This document shows, in pieces, positions 43,294 through 51,887 of a DNA stretch of 64,000 bases; positions within the stretch are counted from its first letter, which is position 1, and every line of letters starts with the position of its first letter. Under the pieces are notes generated by a model that worked only from the letters and a program-made list of their open reading frames with translations, was not told where the DNA came from and did no database searches. Location of the stretch: assembly GCA_902774335.1 (NCBI GenBank), contig CACYHW010000013.1, positions 1 through 64,000 on the forward strand. Reading direction: 5' to 3'. The stretch comes from an uncultured Bacteroidales bacterium. Its GTDB lineage: Bacteria > Bacteroidota > Bacteroidia > Bacteroidales > Bacteroidaceae. The position numbers were made by a program, and so were the translations under genes.

Positions 43294-44334
43294 TTAGAAC
43301 TTCCAGAGCAAACCAAGAGAGAGAGGAACATCCCAGTAGAGGTCATCATTGTGCTCCAGGATAGCGGCACCGGCACTCAGGTCGATTGCCAGATCCCTGG
43401 TCACGAAAATGTCATATCCAAGCTGGAATGAGAAGAAGTTCTCCGAGTAACGGCTTGTAGCGGGCTTGCCTCGGAACGACATGGAAAACGCGCCCATATC
43501 AAGTCCGACACCTACGCTCCATGTGAATCCGGGATCGAACAGGTTCTTCTCGTTCAGAGAACCGGTGCAGAAACCCAGGTCACCCAGCAGTGAGAATCCG
43601 CCGTAGTTGCCGAAACGGCATTTCATCTGCAGCACGTCACGCATGGTGCCTGACTGGGTAAAATACTGAACCTGCGGAGAGATTGAGAAGTAAGGGAATC
43701 TGTCATCGGGCTTATCCCAGTTCTTAACCACACCCACCACCATTGCGGCCGATGCCACTGCGACGGCAGCCGCACCGATCACAAGCGCTGCATCATCAAC
43801 TTTGTCAAGATTTATATCGGGGGCCGATGAGCGGCCATGGCTCTTGCTGTAACGGCTTGTATTGGGTGTCCAGTTGTCATATCTGCGGTTATCATAGTAA
43901 CGGGCCCTGTGCGCCATGTCAAACCAGAACAGGTCATGGTAGAAATCGAACATGTCCACCAGAAGCATGGCCAGCACGGGATCATCGGGATCGCTGGTGC
44001 TGTACTTGTTGCCCTCGGCATCAACGGTGCTGTATACAATATTGTCAACAATGACCTCCTTGACGGGCTTTTCCACCGGCACAGGATCATTCACCTGGGC
44101 AACGGTGTCGGGCATGAACAGGTCAAACATCTGTGACTCGGTGCGGTCCTTGTACTTGAAATGGAACTGCGCCGTGACCTCGGCAGGACAGTTCTTGTAC
44201 ATGGTCAGGTAGTCCTTTCCGTCATCGGCGGTAGTGACCTCGCCCCACACCATAATGTTAGATTCATTCTTTTTTCCGTAAAGGGCCGTAAGCGGAAGCA
44301 TTACAGCCATCATCATAACTATGAACTTCTTCAT
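43294..44334 (-). CDS. Secreted protein with beta-barrel-like C-terminus, unknown function
   Basis: 346 aa. A signal peptide (MKKFIVMMMAVMLPLTALYG) opens the protein. The middle (about 20-180) is polar, with many Asp, Tyr and Arg residues. A short hydrophobic, Ala/Val-rich segment near 182-202 could be a membrane helix or part of a fold. The last 130 residues alternate in the manner of outer membrane beta-strands and end in WKF. I do not recognise the family. It is a single gene, convergent with lysA across the palindrome and divergent from the NMT1-like gene. Confidence 0.7.
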   Translation of the reverse strand: MKKFIVMMMAVMLPLTALYGKKNESNIMVWGEVTTADDGKDYLTMYKNCPAEVTAQFHFKYKDRTESQMFDLFMPDTVAQVNDPVPVEKPVKEVIVDNIVYSTVDAEGNKYSTSDPDDPVLAMLLVDMFDFYHDLFWFDMAHRARYYDNRRYDNWTPNTSRYSKSHGRSSAPDINLDKVDDAALVIGAAAVAVASAAMVVGVVKNWDKPDDRFPYFSISPQVQYFTQSGTMRDVLQMKCRFGNYGGFSLLGDLGFCTGSLNEKNLFDPGFTWSVGVGLDMGAFSMSFRGKPATSRYSENFFSFQLGYDIFVTRDLAIDLSAGAAILEHNDDLYWDVPLSLGLLWKF

Positions 44335-44444
44335 ATCCGTTTAAGGTTTAAATCCGATGCGAAGATAAACAGAAGAGTTTACCCGATGACAGGAATTTTC
44401 CCTAAAAGAATCGGGGAAAAACCCTACATTCAATTGCCCACACC

Positions 44445-44477
44445 TTTCTTAAATATAAACAAACTTTTTTATCTTTG
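44445..44477 (+). promoter_or_regulatory. Putative promoter of the NMT1-SpoIIE-antiporter-STAS operon
   Basis: -7 TATCTTTG (44470-44477) is a full TAnnTTTG match. TTTC (44445-44448) lies 21 bp upstream as a one-mismatch -33. The first ATG is at 44504. Confidence 0.55.
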
Positions 44478-44503
44478 CAACATTTCATGCATCAGACATA
44501 ATA

Positions 44504-45442
44504 ATGAAACGGATTATTTCCCTTCTACTTTCCGGTATTGCCGTCATAACGGCCCTTGCGCAGGAAAAAATGACCTTCACTCCGCAATGGACCGCCCAAG
44601 CCCAGTTTGCAGGCTACTATGTTGCCAAAGAAAAAGGCTTCTACAAGGAGGTCGGCCTTGATGTGGACATTGTACACCCGTCAGTTACCCAGACCGCCAT
44701 TGCACGTATACGCCGAAACGAGAGTCAGGCCACTACCCTTCAACTTGCTCAGGCCATGGAGATCATCGACGACGGCATTCCATTGGTAAATATCCTGCAG
44801 ACATCCATGAACAACGCCATGGTCATTGTATCAAGGCGCGGCATGAACCCTCTTGACCAGAAAGGCGCCAAGGTGGGAATCTGGAACGCAGGATTCGGAC
44901 AGGTGGCCATAAGCATGAGCATCAAGGAAAATCTGGAATACAAGTGGATTCCTTTTGCAACAAATGTAAACCTCTTTATAACCGGAGCAATTGACGCCAC
45001 ACTGGCCATGAGTTACAACGAGTATTACCAGTTACTGCAGACCGGCATCGAGCTTACCGAGGATAACGTATACAGGTTCTGCGACCACGGTTATAACATA
45101 CAGGAGGACGGCGTCTACATGACAAGGGACTACTACAACAAGCATAAGGACCAGGCCCGCAGGTTCGCCGAGGCCAGCCGCAAGGGATGGGAATGGGCAG
45201 CCGAACATAAGGACGAGACTCTGGATATAGTTATGGATTATGTCCAGAAAGAGCACATATCCACTAACAGGATTCTCCAGAAACTCATGCTTGAAGAGGT
45301 CCTGAGACTGCTTGTTGACCGCGAATCCAAGCAGATGGAGTTCCGTCTCAGGCCCGATATGGTTGAGAGCGCCAACAATATGATGCTCGAAAACGCCATG
45401 CTCGAGCACCCCATCACATATGACCAAGTGATTGCCAAATAA
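44504..45442 (+). CDS. Orphan NMT1/THI5-like periplasmic substrate-binding protein
   Basis: 312 aa. A Sec signal peptide (ends ITALAQ near residue 20) is followed by the NMT1/ThiY-type binding fold: FTPQWTAQAQFAGYYVAKEK, then KGFYKEVGLDVDI, and GAKVGIWNAGFG. Family members bind thiamine precursors such as formyl-aminopyrimidine, or sulfonates. The cognate permease and ATPase are missing; instead a Cache/SpoIIE phosphatase gene starts 14 nt downstream. A sensing role, presenting a ligand to the phosphatase's periplasmic domain, is inference. No thiamine gene or TPP riboswitch lies nearby. Confidence 0.8.
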   Translation: MKRIISLLLSGIAVITALAQEKMTFTPQWTAQAQFAGYYVAKEKGFYKEVGLDVDIVHPSVTQTAIARIRRNESQATTLQLAQAMEIIDDGIPLVNILQTSMNNAMVIVSRRGMNPLDQKGAKVGIWNAGFGQVAISMSIKENLEYKWIPFATNVNLFITGAIDATLAMSYNEYYQLLQTGIELTEDNVYRFCDHGYNIQEDGVYMTRDYYNKHKDQARRFAEASRKGWEWAAEHKDETLDIVMDYVQKEHISTNRILQKLMLEEVLRLLVDRESKQMEFRLRPDMVESANNMMLENAMLEHPITYDQVIAK

Positions 45443-45456
45443 TAACGGTAAGTGCT

Positions 45457-47820
45457 ATGAAACAAGAGGAAAAGAAAAGATCGCTATCTACAAGGATAAG
45501 CCTTTGGGTTGTACTTTTTGCCGGACTTATCTTTATTGCAGCACACCTGTTGTTCTTCAACGAATCGCGCCTGGCAATAAAACAGGAGGCCATCAACCAT
45601 GCTACGCAGGTTCTTGACAACACAGTACAGCGCGTCAACACCATCCTGACCGAGGTCAAGGTGGCCACCGACAACACCGACTGGCTCATAACCCGTCATC
45701 TGGATGCGCCCGACTCCATGTTCGTATACTCACGCCGCATACTTCAGAACAATCCCAACCTGAACGGCTGTTCAATATCGTTCGAGCCTTTCTACTTCAA
45801 GAGCAAGGGACTGTACTTCTCGGCATACTCGTTCAATGACAACGGAAACATCATAACCACGCAGGAGGGTAACGATTATTACCAGTATTTTTCAATGGAC
45901 TGGTATCAGATGCCCAAGTTGCTGGACAGGCCCTGCTGGACAGAACCCTTCCTGGATGTAAATCCCGAGGGCGTATCATCCCCCGAGATGATAATCTCCT
46001 ACTGCAAACCCATCAAGGACCACGACGGGCAGTTCATCGGCTCCATATCGGTTGACCTTTCTCTGAAATGGCTCTCCAACACTATTGAGAAGGTTAAGCC
46101 GTATCCGAATTCGTACAGTATCATGATCGGTAAGGGAGGTACGTTCTTTGTGCACCCCGACTCCACAAAACTGTTCTTCCAGAGCATCTTCACACCCACC
46201 CTGCTAGAACCTGACACAGCACTCACAAATCTGGGACGCGCCATGCAGGCCGGCGAGGAAGGTGTACGCCAGATGGACGTTGACGGCAAGTCATGCTATG
46301 TTTTCTACAGACCGCTCAGCGACACAGGCTGGAGTGTAGGACTGGTTTGTCCCTCATCGGACATATTCGGCGGATATTACCGTCTTATCAATGCTGTCGT
46401 AGGTATCCTGATTGTCGGTCTGCTGCTCATGCTCATGATATTCAGCAGCATCATCACCAAGCAGCTGGAGCCTCTTGAGGATCTGGCATATGTGGCCGAG
46501 ACAATCGCATCGGGCCGTTTTGACGAGGAGATTCCGGAGTCCAAACACAACGACGAGATAGGACAGCTAACGGATTCATTCCGGTACATGCAGCAGTCAA
46601 TCGTGAGTCAGATTGAGGAGCTCAAGCAGGTCAACGAGCAGAAAGGACGTATACAGGGAGAACTCAAGATTGCCAGCGACATACAGATGGCCATGCTGCC
46701 CAAGATATTCCCGCCCTATCCCGAGCGTACCGATATCGACGTATTCGGCCAGCTGACACCGGCCAAGGAGGTAGGCGGCGACCTGTTCGATTTCTTTATC
46801 CGTGACGAGAAACTCTTCTTCTGCATAGGCGACGTGTCCGGCAAGGGTGTACCCGCATCACTCTACATGGTTATCACCAAGGCTCTGTTCCGTACAATTG
46901 CCGCACACGAGGCTTCGCCCGACAGGATCATAGGCAACCCGAACGAGGTTATGGCTCAGGACAACGAATCCAACATGTTCGTAACCCTGTTTGTCGGCGT
47001 ACTGGATCTGCCCACCGGCCGTCTGCACTACTGCAACGCCGGTCATGACGCTCCCGTGCTTATCGGTAACATCGGCGCAGGAATGCTGCCCGTGGATTCC
47101 AACCTGCCGGCAGGTGTCATGGCGGACTGGAAATACAGCCTTCAGGAGACTCTTATCGATCCTGACACCTCGATATTCCTCTATACCGACGGACTTACCG
47201 AGGCCGAGAATATCAAGCACGAGCAGTTTGAGATGTCACGTCTTAAGGATATGGCCCGCAAACTGCAGCAGGAGCGTACCTTTGTTCCTACCGAGATCAT
47301 TAAGGCTATGACCGATGCCGTCCATGAGTTTGTAGGAGAGGCCGATCAGAGCGACGACCTGACCATGCTGGCCATCCAGTACACCAAGCATCAGAAGGAT
47401 ATATTGTACCAGCGCAGTCTTACACTGGCCAATGACCTTAAGCGTGTACCCAGGCTCAACGAGTTCATCGATGAGGTTTGCGAAGCCAACGGTTTTGACA
47501 TGGCAACCATCATGCAGATCAACCTGGCCATCGAGGAGGCCGTGGTCAATGTCATGAACTACGCCTACCCTGCCGGTACAAAGGGCGACGTAACCATCGA
47601 GGCCAAGGCAAACGACACCGAGATGATGTTCATCATCAGCGACACCGGTGCTCCCTTTGATCCCACAGCCAAGCCTGAGGTGGACATCACTCAGAGTGCC
47701 GAGGACCGTTCGATAGGAGGTCTGGGCATACACCTGATCCGTCAGATTATGGATCATATCAACTATGAGCGTACCGAAGGACACAACATACTGACACTGA
47801 CAAAGAAACTGAACAAATGA
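45457..47820 (+). CDS. Membrane SpoIIE-family phosphatase with Cache sensor, HAMP and RsbW-like ATPase
   Basis: 787 aa. TM1 about 15-34; periplasmic dCache-like sensor 35-308; TM2 about 311-334; HAMP 335-385; coiled coil; PP2C-type SpoIIE domain about 410-640; HATPase_c (RsbW/SpoIIAB-like) about 655-787. The metal-binding phosphatase aspartates are present: D442 (GGDLFD), D459 (GDVSGKG), D578 (YTDGLTEA) and D634 (SDDLTM). In the ATPase, N698 (EEAVVNVMNY) and D729 (SDTGAPFD) are intact. Phosphatase and potential serine kinase are thus on one chain. The likely substrate is the STAS protein two genes downstream. Overlaps the antiporter by 4 nt. Confidence 0.9.
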   Translation: MKQEEKKRSLSTRISLWVVLFAGLIFIAAHLLFFNESRLAIKQEAINHATQVLDNTVQRVNTILTEVKVATDNTDWLITRHLDAPDSMFVYSRRILQNNPNLNGCSISFEPFYFKSKGLYFSAYSFNDNGNIITTQEGNDYYQYFSMDWYQMPKLLDRPCWTEPFLDVNPEGVSSPEMIISYCKPIKDHDGQFIGSISVDLSLKWLSNTIEKVKPYPNSYSIMIGKGGTFFVHPDSTKLFFQSIFTPTLLEPDTALTNLGRAMQAGEEGVRQMDVDGKSCYVFYRPLSDTGWSVGLVCPSSDIFGGYYRLINAVVGILIVGLLLMLMIFSSIITKQLEPLEDLAYVAETIASGRFDEEIPESKHNDEIGQLTDSFRYMQQSIVSQIEELKQVNEQKGRIQGELKIASDIQMAMLPKIFPPYPERTDIDVFGQLTPAKEVGGDLFDFFIRDEKLFFCIGDVSGKGVPASLYMVITKALFRTIAAHEASPDRIIGNPNEVMAQDNESNMFVTLFVGVLDLPTGRLHYCNAGHDAPVLIGNIGAGMLPVDSNLPAGVMADWKYSLQETLIDPDTSIFLYTDGLTEAENIKHEQFEMSRLKDMARKLQQERTFVPTEIIKAMTDAVHEFVGEADQSDDLTMLAIQYTKHQKDILYQRSLTLANDLKRVPRLNEFIDEVCEANGFDMATIMQINLAIEEAVVNVMNYAYPAGTKGDVTIEAKANDTEMMFIISDTGAPFDPTAKPEVDITQSAEDRSIGGLGIHLIRQIMDHINYERTEGHNILTLTKKLNK

Positions 47821-49325
47821 TAAACACCGTACCGCTTTCCATATTCAACATAGACCTGTCGGCAGGTAACCTGATCCTGTTCATCTCGCTGCTTATGTTC
47901 GTCTCCATTCTGGTGACCAAGATAGGCTCCAAGTTCGGTGTGCCCACCATGCTGCTGTTCCTTGTCATCGGTATGCTGGCCGGCGAGGACGGTCTTGGCA
48001 TCAAGATCGAGAACCTGCATGTAGCGGAGTTCCTGGGACATTTGGCCATGACCATCATCCTGCTGTCCGGCGGTCTGGAGACATCGCTTGCCGAGACCAA
48101 GCCTATTATCAGGAAAGGTATATCCATGACCACCCTGGGTATGTTCATCACGATTGCCGCTACCGGTGCATTCATTTATTACAGTTACGGAACCCGTATC
48201 GGCGGCGCAGGCGCTACCGTTATGGGCAGTTTCCTGCTTGCCGCAGTGCTCTCGTCAACCGACTCGGCATCAGTCTTCTCGATACTGCGCGACAAACGTC
48301 TTACACTGCGTCAGAACCTGGGCCCGCTGCTCGAGCTTGAATCCGGTAGTAACGACCCCATGGCATATGTGCTCACTATTCTCCTTGTACAGATCATGGA
48401 GAACGTGGAATCTATATCCGGAGCCTCAAGCGCATGGTTCATTGCCCTGAACGGCGTCTGGCTGCTTGTCAAGCAGGTTGCACTGGGCTTTGGAATGGGT
48501 CTGGCCATAGGACACGGAGCAAGATGGCTTCTTACGAAAGTACATCTGTCCAACGGCTCACTCTACTCCATCTTCATTCTCAGCATAGCCATGTTCGCCA
48601 ACGGTGCCGCATCGTACATAGGCGGTAACGGACTGCTTGCCCTCTACTTATCGGCAATCGTAATAGGCAACACACCCAAGATGCCCTGCAAGAAGGAGGT
48701 TCTCCAGTTCTACGACGGAATTACATGGCTCTCGCAGCTCATCATGTTCCTGTTGCTGGGACTGCTTGCCAGACCGTCACAGATGCACGGACTCATATGG
48801 CCGGCTCTCGGCATCGGCCTGTTCCTTATGCTGGTTGCACGCCCTGCCGGAATCATTTTGAGCCTGCTTCCCTTCAAGGGTCTCACCTTCAAGGCCAAAC
48901 TGCTGGCGTCGTGGGTGGGAATCAAGGGCGCCGGTCCTATCCTGTTCGCACTCTACACAGTGCTTGAGGGAGTGGACGGATCGAACGAGATATTCAACAT
49001 CGTGTTCTGCATAACACTGCTCTCACTCCTGGTTCAGGGCATGACACTCACGCCCATGGCCCATCTGCTCAACATGAGTATAGACGATGATCCCGAGGTG
49101 GAGACATTCGGCATGGAGATACCCGAGGAGATGGGAATACTCCGTGACCATATAGTGGCCAAAGAGGATCTGGAGAACGGAGATACACTGCGTGACCTGC
49201 ACCTGCCCCACGGAATACGCGTGGTGATGGTACGCCGAGGTCCAAAGTACATTGTGCCGCACGGCAGCCTTCAACTGATGGAAGGAGACCGTCTGGTGAT
49301 ATTGATGGGAGATACCGAAGATTAA
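47817..49325 (+). CDS. Cation (potassium)/proton antiporter, CPA1 family with TrkA-C domain
   Basis: 502 aa. About 12-13 transmembrane segments fill residues 15-400. LLSSTDSASVFSIL holds the typical ND/TD-like ion-site region, and GGLETSL the early conserved motif. The C-terminal 100 residues (about 410-500) are cytoplasmic and include a TrkA-C-like domain (GDTLRDLHLPHG, GDRLVILMG), a ligand-binding regulatory module. It resembles NhaP2/CvrA antiporters used in pH and potassium balance. It starts within the last 4 nt of the SpoIIE gene and is followed by the STAS gene after 22 nt, suggesting control by that switch. Confidence 0.88.
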   Translation: MINTVPLSIFNIDLSAGNLILFISLLMFVSILVTKIGSKFGVPTMLLFLVIGMLAGEDGLGIKIENLHVAEFLGHLAMTIILLSGGLETSLAETKPIIRKGISMTTLGMFITIAATGAFIYYSYGTRIGGAGATVMGSFLLAAVLSSTDSASVFSILRDKRLTLRQNLGPLLELESGSNDPMAYVLTILLVQIMENVESISGASSAWFIALNGVWLLVKQVALGFGMGLAIGHGARWLLTKVHLSNGSLYSIFILSIAMFANGAASYIGGNGLLALYLSAIVIGNTPKMPCKKEVLQFYDGITWLSQLIMFLLLGLLARPSQMHGLIWPALGIGLFLMLVARPAGIILSLLPFKGLTFKAKLLASWVGIKGAGPILFALYTVLEGVDGSNEIFNIVFCITLLSLLVQGMTLTPMAHLLNMSIDDDPEVETFGMEIPEEMGILRDHIVAKEDLENGDTLRDLHLPHGIRVVMVRRGPKYIVPHGSLQLMEGDRLVILMGDTED

Positions 49326-49347
49326 TTCAAAATAAAAACATACAACT

Positions 49348-49653
49348 ATGGAAGTAAAGATCAACACTCAGGACAACGTGACCACAGCACAGCTGATTGG
49401 CCGTCTGGACACCCCCGCATCACAGGAAATCAGCGGAGATTTTGACAACCTTATGAATTTTGCTGCAGGAACAATCATCCTGGACTGCACTGAACTGGAA
49501 TATATCTCCAGCTCCGGTCTCAGACTGTTCCTCTCACTGCGCAAAGCATCAGCATCCAAGGGAGGCAAGGTAATTGTCAAGTCTATCAACAAGGATATCC
49601 GTTCAGTCTTTATGATGACCGGTTTCCTGAACCTGTTCGAGATTCAGGACTGA
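49348..49653 (+). CDS. STAS-domain protein (anti-sigma factor antagonist-like)
   Basis: 101 aa, one STAS domain. It opens MEVKINTQDNVTTAQLIGRLD; the phosphorylatable-serine loop reads EYISSSGLRLFLSL, with S56 aligning to the serine of SpoIIAA. Such proteins bind an RsbW-type kinase or anti-sigma factor when unphosphorylated. The phosphatase and RsbW-like ATPase encoded two genes upstream are obvious partners. No sigma factor or separate anti-sigma factor is in the window. Confidence 0.92.
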   Translation: MEVKINTQDNVTTAQLIGRLDTPASQEISGDFDNLMNFAAGTIILDCTELEYISSSGLRLFLSLRKASASKGGKVIVKSINKDIRSVFMMTGFLNLFEIQD

Positions 49654-49665
49654 CAATACTCCGCA

Positions 49666-50520
49666 GTGCGTAGGATCGCTCCGATACTTACATCACTGCT
49701 GTTATGTCTTACTGCAAAGGCACAGACTGCAGACACCCCGCCTGACGCCACCGAGCGTATGAGCGGGGATGTCTCGTATTATGAGGAAACCGTCTTCAAC
49801 GAGTGGAACATGAGGCTGGTTCCGGGCTCAGGAACGGCCGATGACGGTAAAGACCTTAACATCCCCATCAGGCGCCAGGAGAGCGTAGTCTGCCACAGCC
49901 TTGACAGTTCGGGACGCGAGAAGGGGACCGTCCGATACGTGCAGCGTAACGCCAATATTGGCGATCTGAGCCGGAATCAGGAGGGCGCCATTGTCTACAC
50001 GGCCAACGATATTAGCCGCGACGTTCCCGATACCCGCGTTACCACCCTATTCCATCCGGACCGCAGTTTCCTGAAAGAGGTCTGGAGTTACAACCGCACC
50101 GACAGCGCCCTGATCAGGCGTGACTCATGTTTCTATGACGCCCAAGGCGACCTTAAGGGTACGGCAACACTGTTTGACAGTATCCCCATCAAGGGAGAGA
50201 TAGAGAGCACCGACCGCAACGGCAGCTACCGCATCCTCTATCAGGACGGCACTCAGCAGCTGTTCCGATATGATCCCGAAGGTTTCCTGATCCGATACAC
50301 GGACCGTGACGGCATGACCGTGAGATACAGCTACAACGAACGGGGGCACCTGATAAGACAGACCTCCGAATGGACGGACGGCAGCATCCTCAACATTGTA
50401 TTTGACGAGTATGAATATGATGTCCAGGGCAACTGGATACGCCGCTCCCGAAAAGTAAAAGACCCGGGCGAGCAACCCAGGTCCATTAAAACAGTCACAC
50501 GTACTTACATTTACCGTTAA
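49666..50520 (+). CDS. Secreted YD-repeat-like protein
   Basis: 284 aa with a GTG start (49666), chosen because it gives a clean signal peptide (ends LTAKAQ near 20) and lies 12 nt after the STAS stop. The C-terminal half has short motifs of the YD/RHS type: GSYRILYQDGTQQLFRYDPE, RYTDRDGMTVRYSYNERGHL and FDEYEYDVQGNWIRR. It is too short to be a full RHS toxin and has no toxin domain. Probably the last gene of the SpoIIE operon. Its stop overlaps the stop of the convergent rmuC gene by 4 nt. Function unknown. Confidence 0.75.
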   Translation: MRRIAPILTSLLLCLTAKAQTADTPPDATERMSGDVSYYEETVFNEWNMRLVPGSGTADDGKDLNIPIRRQESVVCHSLDSSGREKGTVRYVQRNANIGDLSRNQEGAIVYTANDISRDVPDTRVTTLFHPDRSFLKEVWSYNRTDSALIRRDSCFYDAQGDLKGTATLFDSIPIKGEIESTDRNGSYRILYQDGTQQLFRYDPEGFLIRYTDRDGMTVRYSYNERGHLIRQTSEWTDGSILNIVFDEYEYDVQGNWIRRSRKVKDPGEQPRSIKTVTRTYIYR

Positions 50521-51809
50521 GCCTCTTCGGGCTCTTCGAGGGCCGGCTCATCGTCGGCCGCTGACGGATCCTGCAACTGCGGGATGGGATTACGCGAGCT
50601 CTGCTTGGCTCCCAGTTTCTGCAGTTTGCCGCAGGTCTGTATGATACTCTGGCCGCTGGGCAGGAGTTTCTTCTCGCCGGCCTCGTAGGCATTGGTTGCA
50701 TTGGTCAGAGCCTTACCGATGGCTTTGTAACGGTCCATGAACTGACCTACGCGGTCCATCATCTCATTAGCCAGCTCATACACCTTCTCGTGGTTCTGGG
50801 CCTGCTCTATCTGGGTCCAGGTCATGTTGATTATGCGCAGGGCGGCAAACAGAGTCTGCTCATCGGCAATATAGACGTTCTTTTCCATTGCGTTGCGCCA
50901 CAGGTCGGGCTGAGCCTTGACTGCTGTCCAGAGCGCTCCTGTATTGGGTACGAACATGATCACGTAATCCATCTTGACCTTGGGAGGCTTGACATACGAT
51001 GAGTAATCCTTGTTGGCCAGTTCCTTGACATGCTTGCGGATACTCTCCACATGTGACTTGAGGTATTTCTGACGGTCATCCTCATCCTGGGCGTTCACGT
51101 AATCCATGAAGGCTGTAAGCGACACCTTGGAGTCGATGATAACCTCACGCTTCTGGTCCAGATGCAGTATCACGTCGGGGCGCATGCTGCGGTCGTTCTC
51201 GGTACGGACCACATCGCCGGCGGCATCGCGTATTGATGACTGTATCTCGTAGTGCACACCCTTGGTGAGGCCCTGCGACTCCAGCAGCTCGTCCAAAATT
51301 ATCTCGCCCCAGTTACCCTGAACGCGGCCTGCATGACGGAACACGCGCGTGAGCTCATCGGCACTCTCCTTGGCGGCGGCGCTCTGACGCATCATATTCT
51401 CGGCCTGGGTCTTGATCTCGCTGCTTATGGAGGTCTGCTTGATGGTGTTCTCCTTCATCACCTCCTTCATCTTGTCTATGGTCTCCTTGAGCGGATTGAC
51501 AATCTGCCCCAGGCTGGTGTTGCTGGATGCGGCAAACTCCTCCTGACGACGTTTGAGCATATCCTCGGTGGCCGATTTCATCTGGGCCGACACCTTGCCA
51601 ATGGTCTCGTCGAACTTGGCCTGCTGAGCGGCAAGTGCCTCCGCATGACGTTTGTCCTGAGCGGCAAGCATATCGTCACATGCCTTCTGGCGTGCATCCA
51701 GAAGTTCCTGGGTATGAGCCTGCCAATCGGCCTTACCCTTTCCTGAGCCCAGCAGATAACCTGCCAACAGGCCCACCACAGCACACAAAACACCTATTAC
51801 TATTTCCAT
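50517..51809 (-). CDS. rmuC: DNA recombination protein RmuC
   Basis: 430 aa from ATG 51809, which gives the standard N-terminal membrane anchor (MEIVIGVLCAVVGLLAGYLLG); an in-frame ATG at 51881 would add an unlikely 24 residues. A long coiled coil (about 25-150) precedes the PD-(D/E)XK-type nuclease core with VQGNWGEIILDELLE, RPDVILHL and EVIIDSKVSLTAF. RmuC limits inversion between short inverted repeats. It ends in an acidic tail, overlapping the convergent YD-like gene by 4 nt. Confidence 0.93.
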   Translation of the reverse strand: MEIVIGVLCAVVGLLAGYLLGSGKGKADWQAHTQELLDARQKACDDMLAAQDKRHAEALAAQQAKFDETIGKVSAQMKSATEDMLKRRQEEFAASSNTSLGQIVNPLKETIDKMKEVMKENTIKQTSISSEIKTQAENMMRQSAAAKESADELTRVFRHAGRVQGNWGEIILDELLESQGLTKGVHYEIQSSIRDAAGDVVRTENDRSMRPDVILHLDQKREVIIDSKVSLTAFMDYVNAQDEDDRQKYLKSHVESIRKHVKELANKDYSSYVKPPKVKMDYVIMFVPNTGALWTAVKAQPDLWRNAMEKNVYIADEQTLFAALRIINMTWTQIEQAQNHEKVYELANEMMDRVGQFMDRYKAIGKALTNATNAYEAGEKKLLPSGQSIIQTCGKLQKLGAKQSSRNPIPQLQDPSAADDEPALEEPEEA

Positions 51810-51829
51810 ATAAGAAGAATGAGTTTCTT

Positions 51830-51860
51830 TCTGCGAATTTAAATAAAAAAAATATCTTTG
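51830..51860 (+). promoter_or_regulatory. Putative promoter of the RelA/SpoT-HD-kinase cluster
   Basis: -7 TATCTTTG (51853-51860) is a full TAnnTTTG match with TCTG (51830-51833) at 19 bp as a one-mismatch -33. On the other strand a TAAATTCG (51841-51834) with TCTG (51864-51861) could serve rmuC, so two divergent promoters would overlap almost completely. Confidence 0.5.
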
Positions 51861-51887
51861 CAGAAATAACCAATCATACAATTTGCA

